Assembly: GCF_000350225.1 (NCBI RefSeq)
Contig: NW_005178734.1
Location: 597,266-661,265, forward strand
Direction of reading: 5' to 3'
DNA length: 64,000 nucleotides
Source of the DNA: Chondrus crispus
Lineage: Eukaryota; Rhodophyta; Florideophyceae; Gigartinales; Gigartinaceae
Every line of letters starts with the position of its first letter. The stretch's first letter is position 1. The position numbers and the translations under genes are program-made. This document shows, piece by piece, positions 11,330-22,656 of the stretch. The notes below the pieces were generated by a model. The model saw nothing but the letters and a program-made list of their open reading frames with translations. It had not been told where the DNA came from and did no database searches.

Positions 11330-13900
11330 ATGAGCCAGGAGCTCGAGCCCTCGATCCGCTCAGAAGCGGCGGATCTGAGTCCGGCCGCTGTGCAGTCCCC
11401 ATCCGCCCCGTCGGGCGACGGCGACGCAGGTCCTCGTGACGGCGAACCGTCGCTCGGATCCTCCGAGGAAAGAGCGGCGGCGATGTTAGAACGCATAGTC
11501 GAATACATCGAGGAGGTTCGTACTTCCCTTCGGATCGATGTATCGGACCATGTATACACTCCATGTATGGCCGAACTTCGCTCCCTGCGTGAAGGGAGGT
11601 TCGATAGAGTGACGCAGTCCTTAGAGAATCTCCGAGCACTGATCGACGAGTTACAGTCGCTGATAGTGCTCGTCGAAGACTCCCGTCTCGCCTCGCCCAG
11701 ACCGTCCGGGCAAGGTCGCCCTGAGAGGCCAACCTCGGTGAGACGACCCGAGGACCGAACCTCTCCGTCCGCAGATCAATTGGGTGCGTTCGCACACCTC
11801 TCCGATGAGCTCAACGCCACTCGTCGGCGTGCTCGTGACATGGAACGTACCATGGCCGAAGGGCTACCCGGTGCCCCGTCGAGAGGGCCTGGTGGTACCG
11901 TACCTCCGAGCGCCGCCGCCCCTGAAGGTTGGCGTCCGACTGGTGCCGCTACCAGTCGGACTGCAGAAGGAAGCCGTCCTCCGATAGACGCGAACTTCGC
12001 GTCTGAGACCCAAGCCTTGCCGCCTATCGCCGGAAGTAGGCGGCAAGTGGACCGCGTATCGTACGCGGACGAAAAGGACCGTGGAGGAGCCGCCCGCGGA
12101 TCCGGAGAACCGATGTTCTCCATCGATCCCCGCTGGGGCGGCTACCCGCCGGCGAGTTACGCCGAGCATCCAGGTCCGGTAGACGTCCGTACGCTACCGG
12201 TTACCTCCTTCGGCACGCTGGGTCCCGCTGAACCCGGGCTTGAGCCGGTACATACGATGATCCAAGAGTTCAGCGCCGTTGCTGACTATCGTATGTACCG
12301 CTTGGATAACACATCGAGGCTCGTTACCTCGGGTAACGCCGGACGGATCGTGAAGTACGTCCAACGCTGTCGTGGGATCCGTCCCACGATGCGCAGCTTC
12401 GACGGTACCGACACGATCCAGCTGCTGCACTTCTTGAAGGATATCCGAATCACCTTCAACTCGCAACACCTGACCGAAGGTGGTGCGGTACGAGTCCTCG
12501 CGCACTTCCTCGAGCGCGACGCGGAGCGCCTGTATACGAGTTATACGATGCGTGGCCTCCGCGCCGGCCAGCTCCACGACGACGTGAGCTGGCCGGGGCT
12601 TGTGAATCAATTCTTGAAACGCTACCTCACGGACGACGTGTTGGGTGAAGCGTACGACACTGTCGCTACGGCGCGACAGCAATCGCATGAGACGGAAAGC
12701 ACGTTTGCTGACCGACTCGAGACTGCCGCGTTCCGATGCACGGCAGTCTTCTCCGAACAGTCCCTCGCGCACTACTTCGTGCGGGGACTTGCACCGGCAA
12801 CCCGTGCCGCAGTATCCGAAACTGTGCAAAGGCTGCCAGGCAGTCAGAAGACCGATCTTCCGACCATCCGCCGTATCGCCGCGGCGGAAGGTACAACGTA
12901 CCGCGCTCGGCGCGGTTTACCTCTGCCGCATTCGAAACCGGCAGGGAGGGCTGGCAGGACTACGAAGTCCGCCGCAACAAGTTCACCCGCCTCTACCCTC
13001 CATGTCGGGGAGGATGAATGGCAGGCCGACCCTGTCCTCATTACGCAAGGAGCAGGGCCAGTAGGGGGTCGACCCCCCTCACCGATGTCCACCGGAACGA
13101 CATCGATTTACGCGACCGCGTTCGCGGCCACTCCAAGAGTGGCAAGGGGTACGGACCTCCGGGTCGCAGAGCTCGACATATCGAACCGAGATGCAGGAGG
13201 CGAAGCGCCTCGCGTGCCCCTCCTCACCGATGAGGAAGCGCGGCACGCGGCGACCTTCGCCTCAACGGACGGCAGCCCGTACGTGTGCTGGCTATGCCGT
13301 ACGTACGGGCACGCCATGTAGGCGTGCCCGTTCCTGTCGCCGGAACAACGAATGTTCACGGCGTACAGAAACTACTGCTACCAGATGGAGACGCGCCCCG
13401 GTGCGCGCAATCTCCTCCGGCAAGCGGCGGGCGAGGGCCGTCCCCCGCGTCAAAGTTTCCCGAACCGATCGGGTGGGGGCGCACGCTTCGCCCCCTGTGG
13501 AGGCGGGTACCGTCGTAACGAAGTCGATCGTCGGGATCGACCCGCCTATCGCCAGGCGGACAAAAGGTACCCGCGCCAAGGAGAGAGAGGGGACCAAGAC
13601 CGTTCTCGGTTACCCCAGCAGGTACAAAATGCGATAATGTACCTGCAAGACTGGGTAGAGAATCCGTACCCTCTACCCACGGAGGGTCACGAAGGAGAGC
13701 CGACTCGCTTTGTCCCCCATATCCTGCGACGACCGGACGCCGCAGGTCAAGGCCCGGAAGTACCGGAATACTTCGCCAGGGCCGCTGAGCCGCAGTGGAG
13801 GAATCGTCCCGACCCACGCGGCCGGCTATCCGAAGAAGACCTGGCCGTCGATAGCCAGGAGGTTAGCTCCGATAGCACGGGTAGTTCGAAAAAAGGGTAA
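11330..13900 (+). pseudogene. Gyp-1 gag, one nonsense codon
   Basis: Gag of a Ty3/gypsy element, the particle-forming RNA-binding protein. The first ATG of the frame is 11330 (MSQELEPS), matching the ATG at 37003 in Gyp-2. Layout: acidic, Pro/Ser-rich N-terminus; coiled-coil-like stretch (about 11460-11680); disordered region; capsid-like domain from about 12220 to 12800 (with QLLHFLKDIR and GLRAGQLHDD); C-terminal CX2CX4HX4C knuckle (CWLC...H...C) at 13289-13327. The only break is TAG at 13319-13321 inside the knuckle, where Gyp-2 has TAC (Tyr). After it the frame stays open to TAA at 13898-13900, about 857 codons in all. A stem-loop overlaps the terminal stop. Confidence 0.88.
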
Positions 13901-14009
13901 AGACGGTTACGTACACGCGGTCGCGTGAGCCGTCTTTTCCCCACAAACTAGACCCGACCCGGCGTGCTCGTCAAGGACATGGGGGGTATTGTCAGATAAT
14001 ACACCCCCC
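13899..14009 (+). promoter_or_regulatory. Stem-loops at the gag stop / gag-pol gap of Gyp-1
   Basis: The arms 13899-13908 (AAAGACGGTT) and 13928-13937 (AGCCGTCTTT) pair over 10 bp with one G-U pair, and an inner CACGCG/CGCGTG stem sits at 13914-13919 and 13922-13927. The first base pair starts within the gag TAA. A second hairpin pairs the G-run at 13981-13990 with the C-run at 13998-14009. The first structure also exists in Gyp-2 at 39575-39611. Its position suggests a role in pol expression; that role is inference. Confidence 0.6.
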
Positions 14010-14040
14010 GCTACCGGAGGCGAGCACGGGAGCTTCTGTA

Positions 14041-17000
14041 ATGCCGATACAGGAGGGAGCGCACGTCGAGGCCTCCGAAGGCCCGACGTTAGGAGGACAA
14101 GACACTGGGACGGCCGACGTCCCAGTGAGGCGTCACAATGCGGACGGGGGCAACGACGACCGAAAAGATTCGGTCGACACCCTGACTCCCGCGAGCCCAA
14201 GGTCGCCAGAGAAGGGTCCGTGTCGTACGGACTCGAATAATCCGGGGGGCGTCACTGATCCGCGGACGCCCGAAGAAAGGGGGAGAAGGAAACGCAAGCG
14301 GGGCCAGCACCGGAATCGAAGGCCCCGGCGGAACGACCTCACCGATAAGGCCGCCCCGAAGGTTGTCGACGGCGTCATTTGCCTTATGACGTCGAAGATT
14401 TACGACGTCCTCGGCTCGATAGCCACAGAGGGAAATGCGTTTAAACCCCGCACGATCGCCGTTGATACGTGCTCGGGATATAATCTGGTGAGGAAGGCCG
14501 ACCTTCCCCCCGATTGGACGCGTTACGTCGTGCACGACGCACCTCTGCCACGACTGGCAGGCGCGAATAGCAACCCCCTCAAGCTTTCGGCCGTCGTCCG
14601 CCTGGCCGTGCGGTTGAGGAACACGGTGTTCCAAATTCCGTTCGTAGTCGCGGACCAGCTCGCCGTGCCGGTCCTCCTCGGCACTGCCTTCATCGATACC
14701 CACGTGCAATGTATCGACATCGAAGCTCAACGAATGGAGCTACGCCAAGGCGGTTCCGTCGCCATCGTCGACGGAAAGGGGGAGTCGACTCCCCCCCACC
14801 AGGCGACACGGGCGACACACGGGTCGGCCAGACGTACGCGAGGAAGCCCCGCAAGCGATCCGAATCGCCCGCTGGGTTACCATCCCCGCGATGTCACAAG
14901 CCCGCGCGCGTGTGACAACCGCGGGGAGGGGCCTCGTGTTCCTCGAACCCAAGCCCTCACTCCAACACCGACATGGAGTGAGACTGACGAATGTCGTCGC
15001 GGAGGTCCTACCGAATCAGACCTTCGACGTCATCGTCGCCAATTTCTCACGACGAGAAAGGAGGCTTCCGAAGCACACCGTCGTGGGATACGCGAAGCGC
15101 AACCCCCTCGCGATCCTCACCCCCGAACGTAAGGTTGCCGAGGGGATCGCGCACGCGCTACACCTGACCGACTTGACCGATCAAGTCGGTGGGGTAGGAG
15201 TTGGCCGATCCAACTCCGACAATAAGACCACTGCCGGGGGCAGGGGGGTCGGCCGGGACGAACGGTCACCTTCATGCCAACGGACGGCGAGGGGTACCGT
15301 ACTCCACCAGCGAAAGGATCCCGAAAATCCACCGATGGATTGGGAAAAAGAGATCGACCTGTCATATATCGACGATGACAAGCTCCGTGGCCACGTACTC
15401 GAGATGCTCCGTAAGCACTCGAGTCTGTGGAGCGGTGCGCTTTGAACGATCCAAGCCACGGAGCACCGCATTCCCCTTGAACCGGGAACGAAACCGATTC
15501 GTTCTATGCCCTATCGGAAGGGCCCGGCCATGCGCGAAATGGTTGCGAAGGAGGTCAACAAGATGTTGAACGCAGGGGTTATCGAACCCGCGAGCACCGA
15601 GTGGGCGTCTCCCGTGGTGCTCGTACCGAAGAAAGACGGCTCTCTTCGGTTCTGCGTGGACTACCGGCATTTCAACGCGAAGACCGCAGCGGATTCGTAT
15701 CCGCTGCCACGGATGGACGACTGCATCGACTCGTTAGGAGATGCAACCGTCTTCACCACGTTGGACTGCAATTCCGGTTATTGGCAGATCCCGGTCGCTC
15801 CGGAAGACCGGGATAAGACCACGTTTACGACGCACATGGGCACGTTTTGCCACTTGCGCATGCCGTTTGGACTCAAAGGGGCACCGGCCACCTTCCAACG
15901 TGCGCTCGACATAATACTCTCCGGAGTCCGCTGGCAAATATGCCTCGTCTATCTCGACGACGTGATCGTGTTCTCCCGTACGCACGGAGAACACGCCAGG
16001 CATCTCGATACCGTCTTGAGCTTACTGCGGAGTTCCGGTATCTCCCTTAAGCTCAAGAAGTGCAGCTTCTTCCGACCGAAGGTGCACTACCTGGGGCACG
16101 TCATCTCCCCAGGCAAGTTGAGCGTGGCCGATACGGCGGCCGACGCTTTCAAGATGTTCACGTTCCCGAGGACGTTGACGCAAGTGCGCTCGTTCCTCGG
16201 GGCGTGTAACGTATACCGCCGATTCGTTAAGGGGTTCGCTAAGATTGCGCGTCCTCTGACCGACATGACGCGCAAGGATTCGGATCCCAATTTCAATAAC
16301 CCCACGGAGCTGCAACTTCAGGCGTTCGAGAACCTTAAGAAGTGCATGATCGCTCCGCCGATACTCGCATTGCCCCGGCATGGTCGTCCGTACATGATAG
16401 ACACCGACGCAAGTGCCTACCAACTCGGCTGCACCTTACTTCAGGAGCACGAAGAGCCGAACGACTGGCGCCCCGTGGGGTATTAGTCGTACTCACTGTC
16501 CGATAGTGAGCGCAACTACAGCGCTACCGAACGCGAGTGCTTCCCCGTAGTGTGGGCCGTCCGCACATTACGGCCGTACGTAGAAGGCACGAAGTTCACC
16601 GTACGGACGGACCATGACGCCCTCCGATGGCTCATGTCCCTCACCGAGAGTTCCGGAAGACTCACCCGGTGGCGGCTACGTCTGGCTGAATACGATTTCA
16701 CCATTCAGTACCGCCCCGGACGCGTGCATCAGGTTCCCGATGCCCTGTCACGACTCGTGTCGCCAAAGGTCGCCGATGACCCTCGCCCCACCGTCGAGGT
16801 GGATGACGACATCCCCACTTTCGACGAGGGAACGACAGTTCGAGACGTATCGAACGAGCTCGCGGACCACGCTTGTACCACGAGCTGTGATCATCAGGCC
16901 GTACATGTCTTCGTAACGACACGGAAGCAAGCCGAAGCCCGAACAAGGTCGCGCGTACGGACGCGCGACGAACTGCGAGGCGACGACGAAGCCCCCGCTC

Positions 17001-18622
17001 TCCAAGGACCCACTTCGTTTTGGGAGGAGAACGACGAGTTCGACGCCGCCGACATCCAGCGCGCCGAAGACCCCGAGGCTGGCGCGCTCGACTCCCCGGT
17101 CGCCCCACCGCAGGACGACCTTCCGGCCCCTCTTTCGATAGAGGAGATAGCCGAGGAGCAACGCGTGGATGACTTCTGCCAAACCGTTTTGGCACGACAG
17201 TCAGAGTCCCGGGACTCCGCGTTCTTCGAGGACCACCAAGGGGTGCTCAAACAGAGACACCCCTTCGACCCTGATATCGTTCAGGTGGTGGTGCCTCGGA
17301 CGCTCCGCGCCAGACTCCTTCGCCTGTGCCACAACCCGGCCATCGCAGGGCACCCGGGCCAGAACCGTATGTACTACGCACATCGACGCCAGTACTACTG
17401 GCCCCACCTGGCTGCAGACGTCGCAGCCACGGTGCGAGGGTGTCGAACCTGTGCGATGAACCGGGTCAAGCTGAGGAAACATCTCAACCGATTGAGATTG
17501 TTTCCAGCTACGAGGCCCCTCGAGAGCCTGGCGATCGACATCTTGGGGCCGCTCCCCAAGACGAAGACAGGAAAACGGTTCCTGCTCGTGATTACGGACC
17601 GCTTCAGTAAGCTAACGCAAGTCGTTGCGCTACGCACGATAACCGCATACACCGTCGCAGTTGCGTTCTGCGAATCGTGGGTGTTTAAGTACGGCGTCCC
17701 GCGCACGTTGCTGTCGGATAACGGACCGCAGTTTAACGCCAAGTTCTTCCACAGCACGTGCCGTGTTCTGGGGATTACTAATATGTACACATCGGCGTAC
17801 CATCCCCAGACGAACGGGCAAGTCGAGCGATACAACTGAACGATCGCTGCGATGCTACACAACTACGTAGGCGAGCATCAAGATGACTGGGACGTGTACG
17901 TGGGGCCGCTTACGTATGCGTATAACTCCCACGTACACCGCACAACTGGCACAACGCCGTTCGAGCTCGTGCTCAGCAGGCCACCACCGGAGTTCTCGCT
18001 TCGGCGAGCTGACGGTGACGCGCCGCCTGCCGACAGAGGGAACGAACGCGCCGAGTTCCTCAAGACCTTGGAATCGACAATCCAGAAGGCTTACGGGAGC
18101 CTGCGTCGGACGCAGGCTCGCTACAAGCGCAACTTCGATAAGCGCATACGCCGGATCAATTTGCGACTCCGTCCCGGAGAGTACGTATACCTCAACCCCA
18201 CCGATGGGAGGAGGACATCGAACAAGCTCGCGTCCCCGGCGGTTGGACCCTACCGTGTCCTCGCGAACGACTGCCGAACTATCACAATCGATCGTGATGG
18301 GGTCACTGAGCGGGTCTCTGCAGATCGCTGCGTGTACGCGCCACCGCCGACGGACGCGTCACGGGGGAGCACAACAACCCCAGCTGACTTTGCTGACAAG
18401 GTCAGAGAGGGAACACAGTACGCTGTCGGGCGACTACTGAAGCACCGAGATATGGAAGACGGAACTATCGAGTTCCTCATCAAGTGGGCGGATTACGACA
18501 CGCCCACCTGGACTGCGCGGACTCACGTCCCGGAGGAGTTGGTGTCTCGTTACGCCCAACACCTCCGGAGACGCACCGGCATGGAACTCAACTCAAACGT
18601 GAACGCGGACTTTCATGCTTGA
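14041..18622 (+). pseudogene. Gyp-1 pol: protease, RT, RNase H, integrase, chromodomain; decayed
   Basis: Pol starts at ATG 14041, 140 nt after the gag stop. A basic linker leads to the protease, whose active site reads DTCSG (Asp codon 14464) instead of the usual DTG. A frameshift within 14790-14890, probably at the C-run near 14795, moves the rest into the +1 frame. Reverse transcriptase follows with an intact YLDD box (15950-15961), then RNase H (Asp in MIDTDAS), integrase with an HHCC finger and the D,D,E residues (IDILGP, SDNGPQF, NGQVERYN), and a C-terminal chromodomain (about 18415-18580). Three in-frame stops interrupt it: TGA 15443, TAG 16484 (Trp in Gyp-2) and TGA 17837 (Arg CGA in Gyp-2). 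Non-functional as it stands; family assignment is secure. Confidence 0.93.
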
Positions 18623-20086
18623 GGAGGGGGCCCTCAACCGCTCCTTCGCGGATTAAAACGTCAGGCTGCACGAGCAGACCGGAAAGAGAGGCGGGGAAGG
18701 ACAGCTGCTCTCATCGGAGGGTCACGCGATCGGAAGACGCCCGACGTCAAGACGTATTGACGGACAGAGCCAGTGCCAGAGGGCGCGACGACGCCGGCAC
18801 GCAACCACAAGCGCTCGCGCTCTGTCACGATTAATATCGATTAATATCGACTCGCCCGCGGTTAGAGACAGGGGGTAGCATACGAAAGCAGAAGTGTCCC
18901 GAGGAGATCCCAGCTCTTACGAGAGCCCACGAAGACGTCGAGACGTATCGGCACCCGAAATACAGGACAGGGATCGCCACCGCCGCCGGCAAGAGGCAGA
19001 GAAGAGAGGGCAGTACGTGCGGCCGTACGCAAGTCGACCCTCGAACCGACGAGGAGAACGAAAAGGGAAACGGCCCTCTGAGCCGTAAGGAAGGCGACTC
19101 CCTCATACCGATAAGGGGCACACGGCTCGCTGCACAGACGCGAACAGACAGATCTTCAAGGAGGAGCGATCTCGCCCGAAGCCCCTAGGAGGCACGAGAG
19201 CCAGGGGAGATGGCACAGAGGAAAGACAAGGATGTATTCACCACCTCGGTGCCGATTGAATACGGGGACGAACCCCGACGAGCGAGTATTACGTCGTCAC
19301 AACACCTCTACAGGTGGGAGACGCGCGCGGATCGCGAAGTCTACATCTACGCACAAGGACATTCCCGTCAGGAAGTGCGCCGGAAAAAGTCCTCGGGGAG
19401 CGCCGCGGGCCGAGCTTGCGAGGCCCAGGCGCTGCCACGCGGACTTCATTTGCAAAAAGAAATTTGGAATCTAAAATTTTGTCAAATTTTACAGCAAGGA
19501 CGATGTCGTACGACACCCCTCGCCGGTCTGTGATCAGTGACCACTGATCACAGACCCACTGATCACAGTGGGGCCGCGGGCGCGCCGGATACTTCACGGG
19601 ACGACCGGAATGACAGACAACCGCGCTGCCCACGACCCACGAGCGCTCTTACTTCGCTCCCGCCTCCAAGAAAACCAGATACTTCGGGGCAGGACGTGTA
19701 GCGCTCTCGTTAACGACGGCGAGGGGCTGGCACACATACGTCAGGGCAGCGAGGGGGAGTACCGACCGCCCCGCGCTAACGCTCCCTTCTCTTGACGTCA
19801 TGCCCGCAAGGGCGAAGCAGTGGTGGTCTTCCGTGATCCCTGACCCGGACTACACCATGGCTGTGGAACGCTTAGTCGTCGCGCACGCAGCCACGCGCGG
19901 GCAGCGAGCACCACCAGCTCTGGGTGGCATGTTGTGCTGGGAGGCCGCGAGTCGGTACGAGGAAAGAAAAAAATTGAAGGAGGAGTAGGACAGTACCCGC
20001 CGCACCGAGCGGACGGGGACGAAGGCAACAAAGGCAAACATCTTTACGAATGGCACACGACGTCCCTGGTGATGACCCGGACCGCC
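18623..20086. other. Gyp-1 region between pol and the antisense ORF
   Basis: About 1.5 kb with only short open frames and no recognised domain. It contains an unusual AT-rich patch near 19445-19495 and a double hairpin at 19527-19572. Tail-to-tail orientation of pol and the antisense ORF makes this the natural place for two convergent 3' ends. No clear terminator or polyadenylation signal was identified. Confidence 0.5.
19527..19572. repeat. Double hairpin in Gyp-1
   Basis: TCTGTGATCAGTG (19527-19539) and its perfect reverse complement (19542-19554) are separated by two bases. Immediately after comes CCCACTG-ATCA-CAGTGGG (19555-19572). The motif ACTGATCACAG recurs in both. Confidence 0.8.
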
Positions 20087-22329
20087 TCAACGGCCGATAT
20101 CGTGGCTACGGTCTGTACAGCCATGGTTGAACGACCCCGGGGGACAATACCCGGGGTGACGCGGAACGTCGGCGTTCAGCGGCGGGCCCTCCGCGAGCTC
20201 CTCGACAGTGGGCATGGAGACCCTCTGATACGAGGCGCCTCCGCGAGCGGGGACCACAGCTGCCGTCGAACCATACGGCACGAGGGGACCGGCCCCCGGA
20301 ACGGCATACGGATCGGGCCATCTGCGTGGCTGGCGGACAGCCTCGTGCGCAGTACAGGCCTGAGCAGCCCGTAAGCCGTCTCTCTCTTGACGGTACCGAT
20401 CGCGGTCCGCGACGGCGCGTTCGTACGCGCTGGTTTGACGATGAGAAGCATCCCGCGCCGACGCAAGTTCGCGTTGCAAACGCTGCACCGAAACGGACGC
20501 CGCGTCCAGCTCACTGCCGAGACGGCGAGCCTCGCTACCTAGCGTTAAGAACCAGCTCACCAGGGTCGAGAGGAGATCTACAACGACCCAATTCCGGTCT
20601 TTGGCGTGCCCCAATGCACGCGCGAGTTCGGGTACAGATATGACGTCCTCCTTCGTCAGGGAGAGGTCTCGAACTGCCACTCCCGAAGGAGCAGCGACCG
20701 CGAAGTCGTTCAGAGGCGGCACGGGGAGGACTGTTCCCGACGCGACGGGCGGCACTGTTCCCTCGTCCGCCCCACGAGGGGGACTGGAATGAAACGGGTT
20801 TGCACCCGTCATGAGAGGGATCGGTGCGACAGCACCTAGATCTCGATAAAGCTTACCGCGGTTCCGCCTCGGCCCGGAACCGACGCCGCCACGCCTCCCC
20901 CTCGCCCCGGCTGATGCCGGGGACACTGCCGCACGAGACGCGAAGGCGTCCATTCTTGCGTCGTACACGAGGAAAGGGCTTCGTATGCCCGTCGCAAAGT
21001 CCGGCCAGTAGCGGTAGTGACGCTCACTCACCTCGGACGCTCGCATCATCAGAGATACGACACCTTGGAGCGTCCAGGGTGCGGCCGCCGGATCTCGCTC
21101 GAGCGGATGGTCCGGGACAGGGGGAAAGTTGGACGCGAGGCGAGGCAGGGACAGATAAGACACCGTCTCGTTGGGCTGAACAAACACCCGATGGTGCCCG
21201 CCGACTTCGGCCATAAAAGCGCTACCGATCGACCATGCCCACTCTTTCTCACAGCTATCGAGCAGGAGAGAGCGAGCGGGATAGCTCGGGTCCACGGCGG
21301 CATATCCGAAATGCTTCAGTACGAACGGAAGCAGGGGGTGTATCCCGAGCGAAGGGAACGTCTCGTGAACCGTCCTCGGGAGCGCGGGGAAGTCACCCGG
21401 GGAAAGCCCCTGCTCAAAAGTGGAGGACGCGAAGACGCGACCGTCCTCTTCAGACGATCCCCTGCAGGCCGCCCAGTCCTGATGAGCCACGGCGATTCCG
21501 TGGAGTCGCATCAGGGTGGCGGCCGATTTCTGCAGCGCGACCCGGGGCTTCGTGTACGCGTACGGGCGCGGATACACGTAGAGCCCCGGGATCTCTGCCA
21601 GGACAAAGCGGCGCGGACGGTCCGGGGCGAGCCCGGACAAGTAAGTCGCCATCCGGTCCACGTACAGTACCTCCTCCAGTCCGAAGGCAAAGGTTCGATC
21701 CCCGCGTATAGTGTCGGGAATCTGGTAAGCTACGCCGTCTCCTTCGGCAAGGAGACGGGCAAGCGCCACTGCGGACTGGTCCGTGAGGCCGGCCTCGCTG
21801 ATCTTGCGTATGCGCAACAAGTCAGGGCGAAGATACGGGCTCGCCAGGACCTCCCCCACTGTCACACCCACTCGAGCGTGGCGAGCCCACGGATGCTGAA
21901 GGTCGCTGAGCGGCAGCGGGGTGGACCGCAGAAGAGGAACGCCGAACCAACGCTTGGTACTCGTGGGGCCCGACTCGTCCGCCCCCGTGGCGGGACCGAG
22001 GACCAAGGGGGCCACAGCTTGAACAGCGTCACTCGCAGCGGGTTCAACGAGCCCTGCAGCGGCGACGGGACCAGCAGAGAGGCACGGAGCACGACCGCCG
22101 CCATCGGCACGGTAGCTAGCCGTGCGACCAGGGACGCCCCCAAGTCGTCGGACAGCGTGGTCTCCCTCGACGGCCGGGTCCTCTGGAAAGGCGAGGTTGT
22201 GGCGGGCGACACGCCACCCGCGTCACCGAGACGCGGAGGCAGATGCGGCACAGGCCGCACACCATCGGCTTCTTCGACAGGCGCCGCATGAGCAAGCGCC
22301 GGCGGGGTGGATGGTGACGGAGGCGACAT
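20087..22329 (-). CDS. Gyp-1 antisense ORF, unknown protein
   Basis: A 642-codon frame runs uninterrupted on the minus strand from 22015 (GTG) to a stop at 20087, antisense to the element between pol and the 3' LTR. It is already open from about 22227 but has no ATG there. A second frame starts at ATG 22329 (MSPPSPSTPP) and overlaps it, so the likely full product is about 745 residues with one frame change between about 22227 and 21862; an indel, an intron or recoding could explain this. The protein is Pro/Ala-rich at the N-terminus, has a globular-looking middle (FMAEVGGHHRVFVQP and RYWPDFATGI), then a low-complexity linker and a charged, possibly coiled-coil segment with many Arg, Ala and Asp (around 20400-20540). 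No known domain recognised. Minus-strand sequence just upstream is pyrimidine-rich with a TATAC-like motif near 22557. Confidence 0.65.
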
Positions 22330-22656
22330 GTGAAAACGGTGTCAGTCGCGAGAGCACGTGGGAGATGATGGTTGGAGTGAGCAACACATGCCACGGAGAG
22401 AAGGGCAGAGCGGGCGATACGGCACGGAAGCCCGCGCTAGGGCAGACAAGGGAGCTGGAAGGCGGAAGCGCACGGAAGCACGGAAGAGCACGACGAGTAG
22501 GGGTTCGGACACGCTGCGACAGGGGCAGACGAAATCAGGCGTGAAGACAGGAGGGTATAATTGAAAATATCGCGAAGGGTGGATGACGGACAGAGACACA
22601 CGAGGCTCTCTTTAAGCACACGTGCCCGCGGACGGTCACGTTTCACGGGAAGGCCG
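22330..22656 (-). promoter_or_regulatory. Possible promoter/leader of the antisense ORF
   Basis: Between the antisense ORF start and the 3' LTR. On the minus strand it begins near an AT-rich TTCAATTATACC motif (about 22554-22566) and continues as a pyrimidine-rich, largely stop-free leader to the ATG at 22329. A promoter role is inference from composition and position. On the plus strand the purine-rich GGGAAGG at 22648-22654 could be the polypurine tract of Gyp-1. Confidence 0.35.

Noticed and set aside
11199..11795. Long opposite-strand frames inside Gyp-1 and Gyp-2 gag and LTR
   Set aside because: They are shadows of GC-rich coding DNA. Unlike the antisense ORF at 20087, they overlap recognisable sense-strand domains.
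14790..14890. Shared +1 frame change between protease and RT in Gyp-1 and Gyp-2 as programmed frameshifting
   Set aside because: The breakpoints differ (about 14795 in Gyp-1; the position equivalent to about 40390 in Gyp-2, upstream of the conserved VAIVDGKGES), and Gyp-3 has one continuous frame, so these are independent indels.
16698..17195. Minus-strand frame over the Gyp-1 RNase H-integrase linker
   Set aside because: Arg/Pro-rich shadow of the sense pol frame; no conserved counterpart.
21999..22015. GTG at 22015 as the true start of the Gyp-1 antisense ORF
   Set aside because: The frame is open for about 70 further codons upstream and an ATG-led frame at 22329 overlaps it, so the GTG is not a convincing eukaryotic start.
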